Made by a program: the position numbers and the translations under genes
In this document: piece by piece, positions 27,241 to 37,999 of the stretch
Position numbering within the stretch: the stretch's first letter is position 1
Layout: every line of letters begins with the position of its first letter
Notes under the pieces: generated by a model
What the model was told of the DNA's origin: nothing
What the model saw: the letters and a program-made list of their open reading frames with translations, nothing else
Databases searched by the model: none
Assembly (NCBI GenBank): GCA_019359675.1
Contig: JAHHGX010000078.1
Coordinates: 62,001 to 126,000, forward strand
Length of the DNA stretch: 64,000 nt
Direction of reading: 5' to 3'
Source: Calothrix sp. FI2-JRJ7
Lineage (GTDB): Bacteria; Cyanobacteriota; Cyanobacteriia; Cyanobacteriales; Nostocaceae

Positions 27241-29463
27241 ATGAAGTCATCTGATAAAAGATTAATGTTCAAGCAAGAAATATTGCTTCACCGCATTGCT
27301 AACCGTGTGCGGCAATCTTTGGAGTTGAAAGAGATTTTAAGCGCAATGACTGCGGAGGTGCGTGCGTATTTAGGTACAGACCGCGTAAAAATTTACCAGT
27401 TTAATTCAGATGGCAGTGGGGTGGTAATTGCAGAGTCCAGAGCCGAAAATCGATTACCTTCTTTAATGGGGTTACATTTTCCTGCGGATGATATACCTTT
27501 GTACGCGCGTGAATTGTTTGTACGGGCACGGCAGCGCAATGTTGTTGATTTAACTTCGCATGAAATTGGTATTAGTCCTTTGAGTAACCCAAATGGAGAG
27601 GTCAACCCAGACCAAGATATTCGTTATCGTCCTGTTGACCCTTGCCACGTTGAATATTTAACGGCAATGGGGGTGAAATCATCTGTTGTTGTGCCAATTG
27701 TTTTGGAAAGCGAACAAACAGGTAAATATCAACCTCCTTCACTACCTAAAGTTGCTCAGTTGTGGGGTTTATTGGTATCGCATCATTCTGAACCGAGGAA
27801 GGTGACAGAAGAAGAACTACAGCTAATTCAAGCAGTAGTTGACCAGGTATGTGTTGCGATTTCACATTCTATTTTATTAAATCAAGTTCGCGACCAAGCA
27901 CGTCAAGAAGCTAATATAAATAGTTTAACTAAAAATCTTTATACTTCTCCGACTGTTAAATTACAACCTGCACTAGAAGAAGCAGTAAAAAGCTTGGATG
28001 GTTCAGGAGGAAGATTATATTTACTTGCTTCGGGTGAACAGGCATTAGAAATTTTCACATGTGGAATTCAGCCAGATATAATAGACACTGAAGAAAACCG
28101 GGTAATTGAAGAAAATCGACTTTGGCAAAAGTATTTGTATTCAGTCATAGAAACCGAAGTTGACCAAACTGGGTATAAACCTTGGTCAGTACAGTGGATG
28201 CGAAGTGTGTATGACATTGCTGACGTATCAGACGAGCAAGTTACTAATGCATTATGGGCAATTAGGGATTTATATCGAGAACCATTATTCCGGACTTTGG
28301 CGCCTTATTTTGAATCGACTCTAATTCGCAGCTTATTAATTATTCCCTTAGTGTTTGGTGCCACCGTTCTGGGTTGTTTAACTATTTTCCGTTCCGAAAT
28401 CGATACCGAAATTAACTGGGCAGGATATCATAACCCTGATACTAGGCAATTAATGCCAAGACAGTCATTTCAAGTCTGGCGCCAAATTAAAACAAATCAA
28501 GTTCAAGCTTGGACTGAAGGTGAGGTTAAATATGCGAGTGCATTAGGGGAAAGGTTTTCTACCGCTGTTGCACAATACCGTCTTTATCAGCAGGTACAAG
28601 GACTCAATACAAATTTAGAACTTCAAGTGCAAGAGCGCACTAACCACCTCAAGGAAACTCAAAGTCAGCTTATTCAAAGTGAGAAAATGTCGAGTTTAGG
28701 GCAGCTTGTGGCTGGTATTGCACACGAAATTAATAATCCTATCAACTTTATATACGGAAATATTTGCCATGTAGAAAATCATACTCAAACATTACTTAAT
28801 TTACTTGCCAACTATAAACAGCATCATCCTCAAGCAGCTCAAAGTTTACAAGAAGAAATCGAGCGATCGGATATAGATTATATCATTAACGATTTGCCTA
28901 AACTGTGTCAGTCTTTAAAATCAGGCGCCGAGCGGATTAGTCAATTAGTAAAATCACTGCGAACTTTTTCACGTTTTGACGAAGCTGAAATAAAAGAAAT
29001 TGATATTCACGAAGGATTAGAAAGTACACTTTTATTATTACAGCATAAGTTAGAGGCTGATTCAACAGAACAAGCTATAGAAATTATTAGACAATACAGC
29101 ACACTTCCCTTGATTGAATGCTTTGCTAGTCAATTAAATCAAGTGTTTATGAATTTGCTAATTAATGCCATTGATGAGTTGAAGGTATGTAAAAGTGTGA
29201 ACAAACATATTACTATTACTACTTCAATATTAGATAAAAAGTTTATACAAGTAGCAATTGAAGATAACGGGAGAGGAATTCAGCAAGATATTCAAAATAA
29301 ACTTTTTGACCCATTTTTTACGACTAAACCAGTTGGTAAAGGAACTGGACTAGGGTTATCAGTTAGCTATCAAATTATTGAGCGACATGGAGGAAAACTT
29401 TACTACATTTCACAAGCAAATCAAGGGAGTAAATTTATTCTGGAAATACCAATTAGACTTTGA
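27241..29463 (+). CDS. Phytochrome-like GAF sensor histidine kinase
   Basis: A 740-aa protein from the ATG at 27241. Residues about 15-225 form a bilin-lyase-type GAF domain. It has the phytochrome-like block GLHFPADDIPLYARELF and the chromophore motif DPCHVEYL, where the Cys before His normally binds a linear tetrapyrrole. A PHY-like GAF follows (LLIIPLVFGATVLGCLTIF, then QVWRQIKTNQVQAWTEGEV). A coiled coil and a HisKA/HATPase core complete it: phospho-His in GIAHEINNPINF, N-box NLLINAIDEL, DNGRGI and GTGLGLS. No N-terminal PAS is present, as in knotless phytochrome-like sensors. It probably senses light and phosphorylates a receiver, plausibly in the next gene. Confidence 0.88.
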   Translation: MKSSDKRLMFKQEILLHRIANRVRQSLELKEILSAMTAEVRAYLGTDRVKIYQFNSDGSGVVIAESRAENRLPSLMGLHFPADDIPLYARELFVRARQRNVVDLTSHEIGISPLSNPNGEVNPDQDIRYRPVDPCHVEYLTAMGVKSSVVVPIVLESEQTGKYQPPSLPKVAQLWGLLVSHHSEPRKVTEEELQLIQAVVDQVCVAISHSILLNQVRDQARQEANINSLTKNLYTSPTVKLQPALEEAVKSLDGSGGRLYLLASGEQALEIFTCGIQPDIIDTEENRVIEENRLWQKYLYSVIETEVDQTGYKPWSVQWMRSVYDIADVSDEQVTNALWAIRDLYREPLFRTLAPYFESTLIRSLLIIPLVFGATVLGCLTIFRSEIDTEINWAGYHNPDTRQLMPRQSFQVWRQIKTNQVQAWTEGEVKYASALGERFSTAVAQYRLYQQVQGLNTNLELQVQERTNHLKETQSQLIQSEKMSSLGQLVAGIAHEINNPINFIYGNICHVENHTQTLLNLLANYKQHHPQAAQSLQEEIERSDIDYIINDLPKLCQSLKSGAERISQLVKSLRTFSRFDEAEIKEIDIHEGLESTLLLLQHKLEADSTEQAIEIIRQYSTLPLIECFASQLNQVFMNLLINAIDELKVCKSVNKHITITTSILDKKFIQVAIEDNGRGIQQDIQNKLFDPFFTTKPVGKGTGLGLSVSYQIIERHGGKLYYISQANQGSKFILEIPIRL

Positions 29464-29530
29464 GAAACCTGGTTTCTATGAAAAATTTGCGTTTTTATTG
29501 CAAGGTATTAAAAGAAACCAGGTTTCTAAT
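29462..29530. repeat. Paired AGAAACC palindromes between two kinase genes
   Basis: GAGAAACCTGGTTTCT (29461-29476) begins at the kinase stop codon, and AGAAACCAGGTTTCT (29513-29527) follows about 50 bases later. The pair fills most of the spacer before the REC-kinase ATG at 29565. Confidence 0.8.
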
Positions 29531-29564
29531 AGGATATCTACTTTACAAGGCTTATAATTACGTT

Positions 29565-30830
29565 ATGATTCCATCTCAGCAAAATCAAATATTAATAGTG
29601 GATGATAGTCCAACTAATGCGAATTTACTATTAGCGATACTAAAAAGTGCAGGTTTTGATGTTGTAATTGCCAATGATGCTGAAACTGCATTTAAAAAAG
29701 TCGAAGAGGTATTACCTAGTTTGATTTTGCTAGATGTGATGTTACCAAAAATAGATGGCTTTGAAATATGCTCACGTCTTAAGGAAAGTAAGTCAACGCA
29801 TGATATCCCAGTTATATTTATGACATCATTATCTCGAACCGAGGATAAAGTTCGAGGGTTAAATTTAGGCGCCGTTGATTATATAACAAAACCTTTACAA
29901 AAAGAAGAAGTTATTGCGCGAGTTAATGTGCATGTAAAGCTGAGAAATTTGAATAAACAATTGGAAACACAAAGTAAAGAATTAAAATCAACGTTAGAAC
30001 AATTACAAGAATCTCAACTTCAACTGATACAAAATGAGAAAATGTCTACACTAGGGCAATTAGTTGCTGGAGTTGCTCACGAAATTAATAACCCTGTAGG
30101 CGCCATTAGTGCAAATTCGGTTTATGCTGCTACATATGTACGTGAACTAGTGCAACATTTACAGTTACATCAACAGAAAGCAACAGAAGCAGAAATTCAA
30201 AATCATGCTGAAGAAATTGAACTAGATTTTTTAACAGAAGATTTATTGAATATCATCAATACAATGCATGAAAGTGCAACTCGAATTAAAGATATTAGTG
30301 AATCGTTTAAAATATTCTGCCGAAACGACACGCACGAAAAAGTTCCATTTGATATTCATGAAGGAATAGATAGTACATTAATGATTCTTAAATATAAACT
30401 TAAAGCTAATGATAAATTGCCTAAAATCGAAGTTGTCAAAAATTACTGTAACATTCCTCATATAAATTGTTATCCTGGCCCATTAAATCAAGTATTCATG
30501 AATTTATTAGTAAATGCAATTGATGCTTTAAGAGATTCTTGTCAACACAATACAACAAAATGTAAAAATCCTCAAATTACAATTAAAACTTCTTTGAACT
30601 CCAAAAAAACACATACTGTCATTAGTATAAAAGATAATGGAATGGGAATTCCAGAAGAAATACTAGAGAAGATTTTTGGATATGCCTTTACTACAAAAGC
30701 TGTAGGTAAAGGAACAGGTTTAGGTTTGGCAATTGCACGCCAGATAATTATTGAAAAACATAGAGGTTTTCTTGATGTGAAGTCTAAATATGGTGAAGGC
30801 GCCGAGTTTATTATTCAATTACCATTATAA
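29565..30830 (+). CDS. Response regulator-histidine kinase hybrid (REC-HisKA-HATPase)
   Basis: A 421-aa protein from the ATG at 29565. The N-terminal receiver (about 5-125) has LIVDDSP, Asp in LILLDVMLPKIDGFE and Lys in YITKPLQ. A coiled coil leads to the kinase core: phospho-His in GVAHEINNPVGA, N-box NLLVNAIDAL, DNGMGIP and GTGLGLAIA. This arrangement lets a phosphorylated receiver control a second kinase, so it is a natural relay partner of the upstream bilin-GAF kinase; they are separated only by a palindrome pair. The downstream cheW starts 24 bases later. Confidence 0.88.
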   Translation: MIPSQQNQILIVDDSPTNANLLLAILKSAGFDVVIANDAETAFKKVEEVLPSLILLDVMLPKIDGFEICSRLKESKSTHDIPVIFMTSLSRTEDKVRGLNLGAVDYITKPLQKEEVIARVNVHVKLRNLNKQLETQSKELKSTLEQLQESQLQLIQNEKMSTLGQLVAGVAHEINNPVGAISANSVYAATYVRELVQHLQLHQQKATEAEIQNHAEEIELDFLTEDLLNIINTMHESATRIKDISESFKIFCRNDTHEKVPFDIHEGIDSTLMILKYKLKANDKLPKIEVVKNYCNIPHINCYPGPLNQVFMNLLVNAIDALRDSCQHNTTKCKNPQITIKTSLNSKKTHTVISIKDNGMGIPEEILEKIFGYAFTTKAVGKGTGLGLAIARQIIIEKHRGFLDVKSKYGEGAEFIIQLPL

Positions 30831-30853
30831 TCAAATAATATAATATTAAAAAA

Positions 30854-31366
30854 ATGCTACCATCACTTGATTCGCTATTAAAAACTGCTAATACACAGTC
30901 ACTATTTGATATTCCATTAGAAGACAATCGGCAAAGGTTACTAAGTTTTCCAATTGGTAAATATGGTAATAGTGTTATTGCATTAGAAAAAATCACAGAA
31001 ATATTGCGGGTAAATTTAGATGAAATTCTGGGTGTACCTGAAACTCCTACTAGTGTTTTAGGAGCATATAATTGGCGAGGAGAAATGTTGTGGCTAATCG
31101 ATTTAGAGCATATGATAGGAGGTAGCTCTTTATATGAGCAGGTACCTTTATCACAACAGCCAATAGCAATAGTAATACAACTCGATAACTATTGCTTTGG
31201 CATAGTCGTGAAATCTGTTAACGAAGTCGAATTGCACGACACTACACAAATTTTTCCTGCTAAACCTGGCTCGTTTTGTACGCAGCTACTCCCTTTTATT
31301 ACAGGATATTTACCTAACGGTTCGACAGTTTTTAATCCAAAGGCTGTGGTTCAGTTTTACGTGTAA
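30854..31366 (+). CDS. CheW-like scaffold protein (PixI-like)
   Basis: A 170-residue single CheW domain. Typical segments are LSFPIGKYGNSVIALEKITE (start of the beta barrel), ILGVPETPTSVLGAYNWRGE (the usual P-x-VxGxxNxRG motif) and LIDLEHMIG. It couples a chemoreceptor to a CheA kinase; both are encoded immediately downstream. A palindrome pair lies in the spacer to the receptor gene. Confidence 0.9.
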   Translation: MLPSLDSLLKTANTQSLFDIPLEDNRQRLLSFPIGKYGNSVIALEKITEILRVNLDEILGVPETPTSVLGAYNWRGEMLWLIDLEHMIGGSSLYEQVPLSQQPIAIVIQLDNYCFGIVVKSVNEVELHDTTQIFPAKPGSFCTQLLPFITGYLPNGSTVFNPKAVVQFYV

Positions 31367-31429
31367 GAAACCTGGTTTCTACCCAAGGCTGTAATATTTA
31401 TTACAATTTTAATAAAAAAACCAGGTTTA
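31364..31429. repeat. Paired AGAAACC palindromes
   Basis: AGAAACCTGGTTTCT (31366-31380, touching the cheW stop codon) and a degenerate AAAACCAGGTTTAT (31416-31429) lie about 50 bases apart, before the chemoreceptor gene. Confidence 0.7.
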
Positions 31430-31461
31430 TAAAATTCAATTTTGTATAAGGAATAAATAAA

Positions 31462-34400
31462 ATGGCAGCAGAATTAGATGCAACAAAGAACGGCACCGTC
31501 AAATCTGAAAAAAGCGTGCGTAAACCATTAAGCACAACAGCAAAGTCACCAAAGTTAACGACACAAGAACCACTAATTCAATCGACTAAAATTGAACCTG
31601 TGGAGTCAGTAAAAACAAAATCACAATTGCAAAAATCGATTAGTGATTCGGAACTTGCTATGATTAACCAGCAAGTAACCGTGATTTCTGAAAAAATGCA
31701 GCAAGCTTCTACTATTGAAGGACTTTTTGAAGCTGCTGTAGATTGTGTTTTTGAAGCTTTAGGCGCCGACCGAGTATTAATTTACCGTTTTGATGGCGAA
31801 ACATCTGGTACTGTAGTTGGTGAAGCAGTAGCGCGCGGTTTTACACCAGCAATGCGTAATGGTGTGCCAATGGTGGTGTTTGGATATGAGCAAGCAACAA
31901 ACTATACAAAACATGCTGTTATTCGCTACGATGACATCAAAACATCTTACTTAACTCCAGACCAACAAAAGCTATGGGGAGATTTACAGTTAAGAGCGAG
32001 TTTAAATTTACCTTTGCGACTCGATGGTAAGGTTTGGGGAATTTTAGCGATTCAACAATGTTCTAATTCACGAGTTTGGCAAGAACATGAACTTACTTTC
32101 TTGAGTCAAATTGGACGCGAGTTGTTATTATGCTTGCAACCACTCAAATTTACAGCTTTGCTTGAAGAACGTTCTGAACAAGAAAAGCTTGTTGCTCGGA
32201 TTACTCATAAAATCGGTCAGTCGCTCAACTTTGAAAATCTATTTCGCTTTGCTACCGTTGAAATTCGGCGCCTGTTGCAATGTGATCGTGTAGGTATTTA
32301 CCATTTTCATGAAGACTGGACAGGTGAATTTATCGCTGAGTCAGTAGAAGCAGGTTGGATATCGGTAGTAGATGAACAAGACCGTGATACTAGTTTGCGT
32401 GGTAATTTATCTGAACACGACCGCTGTACCGTTAAAAATTTCGCTGCTCTTTCCTCAAATCCTGAAGCGGATACTTACCTCAAACAAACGAAAGGAGGTG
32501 AATATGCACGGGGTCAAAGATATAAGCAAATCGATGATATTTATGCAGAGGGGTATAGTCCTTGTTATATCGAAACACTCGAAAAGTATCAGTGTCGGGC
32601 TTATATTGTTGTACCTTTGTTTGTAGATAACCAGCTTTGGGGACTGTTAGCAGCATATCAAAACTCTGGGCCGCGTGCTTGGCAACAGTCGGAAGTAGAC
32701 TTTATGCTGCAACTCGCTTCACCTTTGGCTGTTGCAATTCAGCAAATGGAAGCACAAATCAAAATACAAGAATCCTCCAAACAAATCGAACGTTCCGCAG
32801 CGCGCGAGCAAGCACTAGCTCGTATTACTAGCCGTTTGTCACGCACAATGGATTTGGAGGCAGTGTTCCGATTAACTGGACATATGCGCTCAAATTTAGC
32901 TTCCGAACGTATAGACACAATTTTTAAAATAGTAACTCAAGAAACTCGCCAAATGCTGAGTTGCAGTCGAGTTGCGCTATACCAATTTAACCCAGACTGG
33001 AGTGGAGTATTTGTAGCAGAGTCTGTAGCTAGTGGTTGGAGTCGCGTAGTTGAAGTTATCCCTGTTATTGAAGACTCTTATTTACAAGAAACCCAAGGTG
33101 GTCGTTATAAAGAAAATGATTCGCTTGTTGTCGAAGACATTTACACAATCGGACATTCTCCTTGCCACGTCGAATTATTAGAGCAGATGGAAGCAAGAGC
33201 ATACATTATTGTGCCAGTGTTTGCAGGAGAGAAACTTTGGGGATTATTAGGAGCGTATCAAAACGATAAGCCTAGAGCTTGGGAAAAAGGAGAATTGAGT
33301 TCGCTAATTCAGGTTGGTATCCAGGTTGGTGTTGCGCTCAAACAAGTAAAATATCTCGAGGAAGTAAGGCAACAGTCTGAGCAGTTGTCTAAACTGGCAG
33401 AACGAGAAACCAACTTTGTTCAATTTATTTTTAAGATTGGACAGCGTATTGTTGAGCGTTTACAGCAAAAAAACTTTAACCCAGATTCACTATTCCGTTC
33501 AATTACCCAAGAACTTCGTCAATTAATGAGTGTTGACCGAGCGGTAATTTATCGCTTTAATCCAGACTGGAGTGGTGAGTTTATTGTTGAAGATGTCGGT
33601 AGTGGTTATCTTAAGATAGCTGGAACAGAGATGGCATTAACATCAGACCCGATTTTACAAGAAAGTTCGGGTGGTCGCTATCGTAAAAATGAACCCAGCG
33701 CTATTAATGATATTAATTTGAGTGCTGATTTAACCTTTAGTCGCGAAACTCTCGAACAATGGGGAGCTAGAGCTTATATTGCGGCGCCTTTATTTAAAGG
33801 TGAACAGCAACTCTGGGGTTTATTATTAACCTATCAAAACACCACACCTCGTAATTGGGAAGAAGGCGAAGTTAATTTATTAATTCAAGTTGCAACTCAG
33901 CTTGGTATTGTTTTACAACAGTCTGAGTATTTGGAACAGCTTGAGGTTCAGTCGCAACAACTCAGTGAAGCTGCAAAACGTGAGAAATTAGCGAATGAAG
34001 CTTTACAGCAAGAAGTTGCACAGTTACTATCTGCGGTACAACCAGCACTGCAAGGAGATTTGACGGTACGGGCGCCTGTCACCGATGATGAAGTTGGTAA
34101 AATTGCTGATACCTACAATAATACTTTAGAAAACCTGCGTCAGTTAGTTACACAAGTACAACAAGCTTCTCAAGCAGTTGCCAGCACTTCGCAAAATAGC
34201 GAGTCTTCAATTGTAGAACTAGCAAACCAAGCGCAACAGCAATTCCAAGCACTTTCTCAAGCTGTCTCACAAATCCAAAAAATGGTGGCTTCAACTGAAG
34301 CAGTTGCTACCAGTGCGAGTTTAGTTGAAGAAGCTGTACAAAAAGCCAATCAAACGGTTAAAGAAGGCGAAAGCGCCATGAATAAGACCGTAGACGGAAT

Positions 34401-34992
34401 TACAACAATTAGAGAAACCGTGGCAGAAACCAGTAAGCGTATTAAACGTCTCTCGGAATCTGGTCAAAAAGTTTCTCGTGTTGTTAACCTTATCAGTAAT
34501 TTCACTACCCAAACTCAAATTTTGGCACTCAACGCTGCTATTGAAGCAACAAAAGCAGGAGAGCATGGACGTGGGTTTGCAGTTGTTGCAGATGAGGTAA
34601 GAAGTTTAGCAGGACAATCTGCGGAAGCTACAGCCGAAATTGAGGAATTAGTGCAAGAAATTCAAGCTGGTACTACCGAAGTTGCAGCAGCTATGGATAC
34701 AAGTATTCAGCAAGTAGTTGATGGGACTAAGTTAGTTACAGAAGTACGTCAACAGCTAAATGCCATTGTTGAAGCTACAACTCAAATTAGCGAATTGGTA
34801 GAACGCATTACTCAAACTACCCAAGTGCAAAATCAACAGTCGCAGTCAATTACCCAAACCATGACAGAAGTTGCGGGTATTGCCAATAAAACTTCGGCAG
34901 ATTCTATTCAATTATCTGCTTCGTTTAAGGAGTTGTTGGAGATGGCACAAGATTTACAGTTAAGTGCTAGTCAGTTTAAGGTCGCGCGCTAA
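31462..34992 (+). CDS. Four-GAF methyl-accepting chemoreceptor (phototaxis receptor type)
   Basis: A 1176-residue cytosolic-looking receptor with no clear membrane helix. Four GAF domains lie at about 80-225, 245-425, 450-635 and 660-830. GAF2 has [20 protein letters not shown] and GAF3 [10 protein letters not shown], the Cys-His/Cys-Tyr position where cyanobacteriochromes bind bilin. GAF1 and GAF4 lack this Cys. A HAMP-like segment (about 860-915) and an MCP signalling domain ([20 protein letters not shown]) follow. By family it resembles PixJ/TaxD1 phototaxis receptors. Bilin binding is inferred from the motifs only. It sits between cheW and cheA genes. Confidence 0.9.
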   Translation: MAAELDATKNGTVKSEKSVRKPLSTTAKSPKLTTQEPLIQSTKIEPVESVKTKSQLQKSISDSELAMINQQVTVISEKMQQASTIEGLFEAAVDCVFEALGADRVLIYRFDGETSGTVVGEAVARGFTPAMRNGVPMVVFGYEQATNYTKHAVIRYDDIKTSYLTPDQQKLWGDLQLRASLNLPLRLDGKVWGILAIQQCSNSRVWQEHELTFLSQIGRELLLCLQPLKFTALLEERSEQEKLVARITHKIGQSLNFENLFRFATVEIRRLLQCDRVGIYHFHEDWTGEFIAESVEAGWISVVDEQDRDTSLRGNLSEHDRCTVKNFAALSSNPEADTYLKQTKGGEYARGQRYKQIDDIYAEGYSPCYIETLEKYQCRAYIVVPLFVDNQLWGLLAAYQNSGPRAWQQSEVDFMLQLASPLAVAIQQMEAQIKIQESSKQIERSAAREQALARITSRLSRTMDLEAVFRLTGHMRSNLASERIDTIFKIVTQETRQMLSCSRVALYQFNPDWSGVFVAESVASGWSRVVEVIPVIEDSYLQETQGGRYKENDSLVVEDIYTIGHSPCHVELLEQMEARAYIIVPVFAGEKLWGLLGAYQNDKPRAWEKGELSSLIQVGIQVGVALKQVKYLEEVRQQSEQLSKLAERETNFVQFIFKIGQRIVERLQQKNFNPDSLFRSITQELRQLMSVDRAVIYRFNPDWSGEFIVEDVGSGYLKIAGTEMALTSDPILQESSGGRYRKNEPSAINDINLSADLTFSRETLEQWGARAYIAAPLFKGEQQLWGLLLTYQNTTPRNWEEGEVNLLIQVATQLGIVLQQSEYLEQLEVQSQQLSEAAKREKLANEALQQEVAQLLSAVQPALQGDLTVRAPVTDDEVGKIADTYNNTLENLRQLVTQVQQASQAVASTSQNSESSIVELANQAQQQFQALSQAVSQIQKMVASTEAVATSASLVEEAVQKANQTVKEGESAMNKTVDGITTIRETVAETSKRIKRLSESGQKVSRVVNLISNFTTQTQILALNAAIEATKAGEHGRGFAVVADEVRSLAGQSAEATAEIEELVQEIQAGTTEVAAAMDTSIQQVVDGTKLVTEVRQQLNAIVEATTQISELVERITQTTQVQNQQSQSITQTMTEVAGIANKTSADSIQLSASFKELLEMAQDLQLSASQFKVAR

Positions 34993-35006
34993 AAATCGCG
35001 GGTTGT

Positions 35007-35036
35007 TGTAGAGACGTTACATGTAACGTCTCTACA
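35007..35036. repeat. 30-bp perfect palindrome
   Basis: TGTAGAGACGTTACA and its exact complement TGTAACGTCTCTACA abut in the spacer between receptor and cheA genes. Related copies are at 53971-53998 and 55201-55228. Confidence 0.9.
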
Positions 35037-35063
35037 TTTGTAAAATCACAAATCAAAAATCAC

Positions 35064-37991
35064 ATGAATGATTATCAAGAGCAATTAATTCATCATTTTT
35101 CTTTAGAGGCGCCAGAGTTACTGGCTACAATTGAGCAAGCGTTACAAAGCCTACAGGTTGGTAAAAATAATATTGAGCATGTGCGTACTTTAATGCGCGC
35201 GACTCATACTCTTAAAAGTATTGCAGCTACGTTGGGATTGGAAACTATTAAAAATATTTCTCACTCACTTGAAGATGTTTTTCGGGCAATTCAGGCGCCT
35301 GATGTAGAAATTGATACGCAAATGCAAGCTTTATTCTTTGAAAGTTACGAATGCTTGCGCGACCCTTTAATGGCAGAACTAAATGGTTTGCCTTTTAGTG
35401 ATGATAAGGTAGTTAAGCGTTTTGCCCATGTTTTTTCGCAGTTTCGTGTCAAGTTGGGTGATTTGTTAGTCGAAGAAACCCAGGCAACAGAAGAAGCGGA
35501 TGCGGCAAATGTAGATTTTGATAGTATTAAGACGCTGTTTGAGAGCTACATTGGGCCTGAGTTAGAAAAAACTGCTACAATTCTTGCTGGCGCTAAACCT
35601 AAAGAAGCTTCAGATGCGCTTCGTCAAACCGCAGAACTATTCCAAAGTTATGCAAAAGCGATTCAACTTAAAAGCTTAGAAGCTATTGCAGAAGCGACAA
35701 TTACTGCCCTTGATAATAATCCTCGTTCAACTCGTAGAATTGCTCGGTTGGCAGTAGAAGATTTTCGTTCTTATTATAATGCTACTGTTTCAGGCGAGAA
35801 TCCTCAAACTGGATATCCTTCGGAAGCTTTACTTGCGCTAGCAAAATTAGATAATTCACCACAGCTTGATTCACTCTCAGAAAAAGTTATCAACTTGGCG
35901 CCGAAAAATACAGTTGTCAGTGATGTACAGCCAAATCAGCCAGTAGAATCAGAACCTATGTTAGAAGAAGTTAATAATGCTGCTCCTGCTTTTTTCCCAA
36001 AAGTTGTTCGCGTGAATGTTGACCATCTTGAACAGCTTAATTATTTAAATGCGGAACTTTTGACAAATCAAAATCGCCAATTTTTACAAGATACTAAAAC
36101 ACGCAACTCTTTAAGAAAGCTTTTAAGTCGTTTAAGGCAATTTCAGCAAATATTAGGCGATTTACAAGACTGGTCAAATCCACTGATGCTACATCATACT
36201 GCTGAACATAGTAATATATTAAATCTTCTCAAAAATAATTATAAAAATCAAGGTAATAATTTTGACAATTTAGAATTAGATTCTTACAACGAATTACAAA
36301 TTTTTATTCAAAATTTGATTGAAGAAGCTGGCGAACTGGAACAAGAAATTGACTCGTTAGAACTAGTTAATCGTCAAAGAACACAGCTTTTGAAGAAACA
36401 ACAAAAGCTATTGACAAATTCACGAGATGTGCTTTTAGAAGCACGAATGCTTCCTTTAGGTAGTATTTTAAATCGATTACACCCTGTATTAGAACAACTC
36501 CAGAATAAATATAATAAATCAATAAATTTAAATATCAAAGGTAACGAAGTATTAGTAGATAAAGCAATTGCCGAAAGACTATATGAACCGCTTTTACATT
36601 TAGTTCGTAACTCATTTGACCACGGGATTGAAACATCTGAAGTAAGAAGTTTACGCAGTAAATCACCTGTCGGTCATATTGAAATTCGCGCTTATTACCA
36701 AGGTAGTCAATTAATTATTGACGTTCAAGACGATGGTGAAGGTCTAGATTTTAATGCAATTCGTCAAAAAGCAGTTGCTAAAGGAATAATAACCGAAGAT
36801 ATTGCGCGTATACAAACAGACTCTCAGCTTGCAGAATTATTATTTGAACCAGGATTTTCTACAGCAAAACAAATCAATGATGTTTCTGGACGTGGTGTTG
36901 GACTAGATGTGGTAAAAGTACAACTCCAAGCAATTCAAGGTTCAGTCGCTGTACATACCGAAGCGCATAAAAATACTACCTTCTCTCTGCAAATACCCTT
37001 AAGTCTCAGCATCAGTAAATTATTAGTTTGTCAAGTTGGTAAAAAAGTCTACGCATTAGCAGCAGATACTATCGACCAAATTTTATTACCAAAACCGGGA
37101 CAAATTCAAGAATCTGAACACGGTAGAATTTTACGTCTACCTAATTCCACTACAAATAAACGTCATGGAGGCGAACTAGTACGTATTTACAGACTTGAAG
37201 AAATTCTTGACTATTCAAGTCGTCAACCTGCACATATTACTTCTGATGCTCATGCATTTGAAGGAAATACTTTACTACCATTATTAATTGTTCGTTGCCA
37301 AGAACAATTACTTGCACTCGAAGTAGATAGAATTATCTGGGAGCAAGAGTTAGTCATTCGTCCGTTTGGTAAGTTAGTTCCGACTCCACCTTATGTTTAT
37401 GGTGGAACAATTTTAGCTGATGGTGGCTTAACTTTGGTAATTAACGGCGCCGCTTTGCTCGACCATATTCTCAACCAAGAAATACAAATAATGGAACAGT
37501 CTTGGGAAGAAACAAGGACTAGTCCACAAAGAAACTTACCAATACATGGGCGCCTTCATCCTGCATTACCAACAAAGTCAGACAATCAGAACCTAACTGT
37601 AGTAATTGTCGATGATTCCATAACCTTACGTCAAGCATTAGTATTTACATTACAAAAAGCAGGTTATCAGACATTGCAAGCACGTGACGGTTACGAAGCA
37701 ATATCGCATATCAAAACTCACCCAAAAGTACATTTAATTATTTGTGATATAGAAATGCCACGCATGAACGGGTTTGAATTTCTTGCCCACTGTGCAGCAG
37801 ATGAACATTTATCTAATATCCCAATTCTAATTTTGAGTTCACGCACCGCTACTAAACATCGTCACTTAGCACTAAAATTAGGCGCCAGAGCTTATTTAAC
37901 CAAACCTTACTCAGAAGCACAGTTGCTATCTACCGTAACTCAAGTTTTCACCTCTCATAAACTACTAAGAAACCCGGTTTCTCAAATTTAG
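35064..37991 (+). CDS. CheA-REC hybrid kinase (PixL-like)
   Basis: A 975-residue kinase. Domains in order: Hpt (phospho-His in LMRATHTLKSIAATLG, about 50), a long linker, and a dimerisation/ATPase core (N-box LLHLVRNSFDHGIET, DVQDDGEGLDF, G-box GRGVGLDVVKVQ). A CheW-like regulatory domain (from about 645) and a C-terminal receiver follow, with IVDDSITLR, Asp in LIICDIEMPRMNGFEF and Lys in YLTKPYSEA. It should receive signals from the four-GAF receptor through CheW and phosphorylate receivers. Its last codons are an AGAAACCCGGTTTCT palindrome (RNPVSQI), so a dispersed repeat now forms the C terminus. The stop overlaps the AGGAG of the next gene. Confidence 0.92.
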   Translation: MNDYQEQLIHHFSLEAPELLATIEQALQSLQVGKNNIEHVRTLMRATHTLKSIAATLGLETIKNISHSLEDVFRAIQAPDVEIDTQMQALFFESYECLRDPLMAELNGLPFSDDKVVKRFAHVFSQFRVKLGDLLVEETQATEEADAANVDFDSIKTLFESYIGPELEKTATILAGAKPKEASDALRQTAELFQSYAKAIQLKSLEAIAEATITALDNNPRSTRRIARLAVEDFRSYYNATVSGENPQTGYPSEALLALAKLDNSPQLDSLSEKVINLAPKNTVVSDVQPNQPVESEPMLEEVNNAAPAFFPKVVRVNVDHLEQLNYLNAELLTNQNRQFLQDTKTRNSLRKLLSRLRQFQQILGDLQDWSNPLMLHHTAEHSNILNLLKNNYKNQGNNFDNLELDSYNELQIFIQNLIEEAGELEQEIDSLELVNRQRTQLLKKQQKLLTNSRDVLLEARMLPLGSILNRLHPVLEQLQNKYNKSINLNIKGNEVLVDKAIAERLYEPLLHLVRNSFDHGIETSEVRSLRSKSPVGHIEIRAYYQGSQLIIDVQDDGEGLDFNAIRQKAVAKGIITEDIARIQTDSQLAELLFEPGFSTAKQINDVSGRGVGLDVVKVQLQAIQGSVAVHTEAHKNTTFSLQIPLSLSISKLLVCQVGKKVYALAADTIDQILLPKPGQIQESEHGRILRLPNSTTNKRHGGELVRIYRLEEILDYSSRQPAHITSDAHAFEGNTLLPLLIVRCQEQLLALEVDRIIWEQELVIRPFGKLVPTPPYVYGGTILADGGLTLVINGAALLDHILNQEIQIMEQSWEETRTSPQRNLPIHGRLHPALPTKSDNQNLTVVIVDDSITLRQALVFTLQKAGYQTLQARDGYEAISHIKTHPKVHLIICDIEMPRMNGFEFLAHCAADEHLSNIPILILSSRTATKHRHLALKLGARAYLTKPYSEAQLLSTVTQVFTSHKLLRNPVSQI

Positions 37992-37999
37992 GAGTATAT

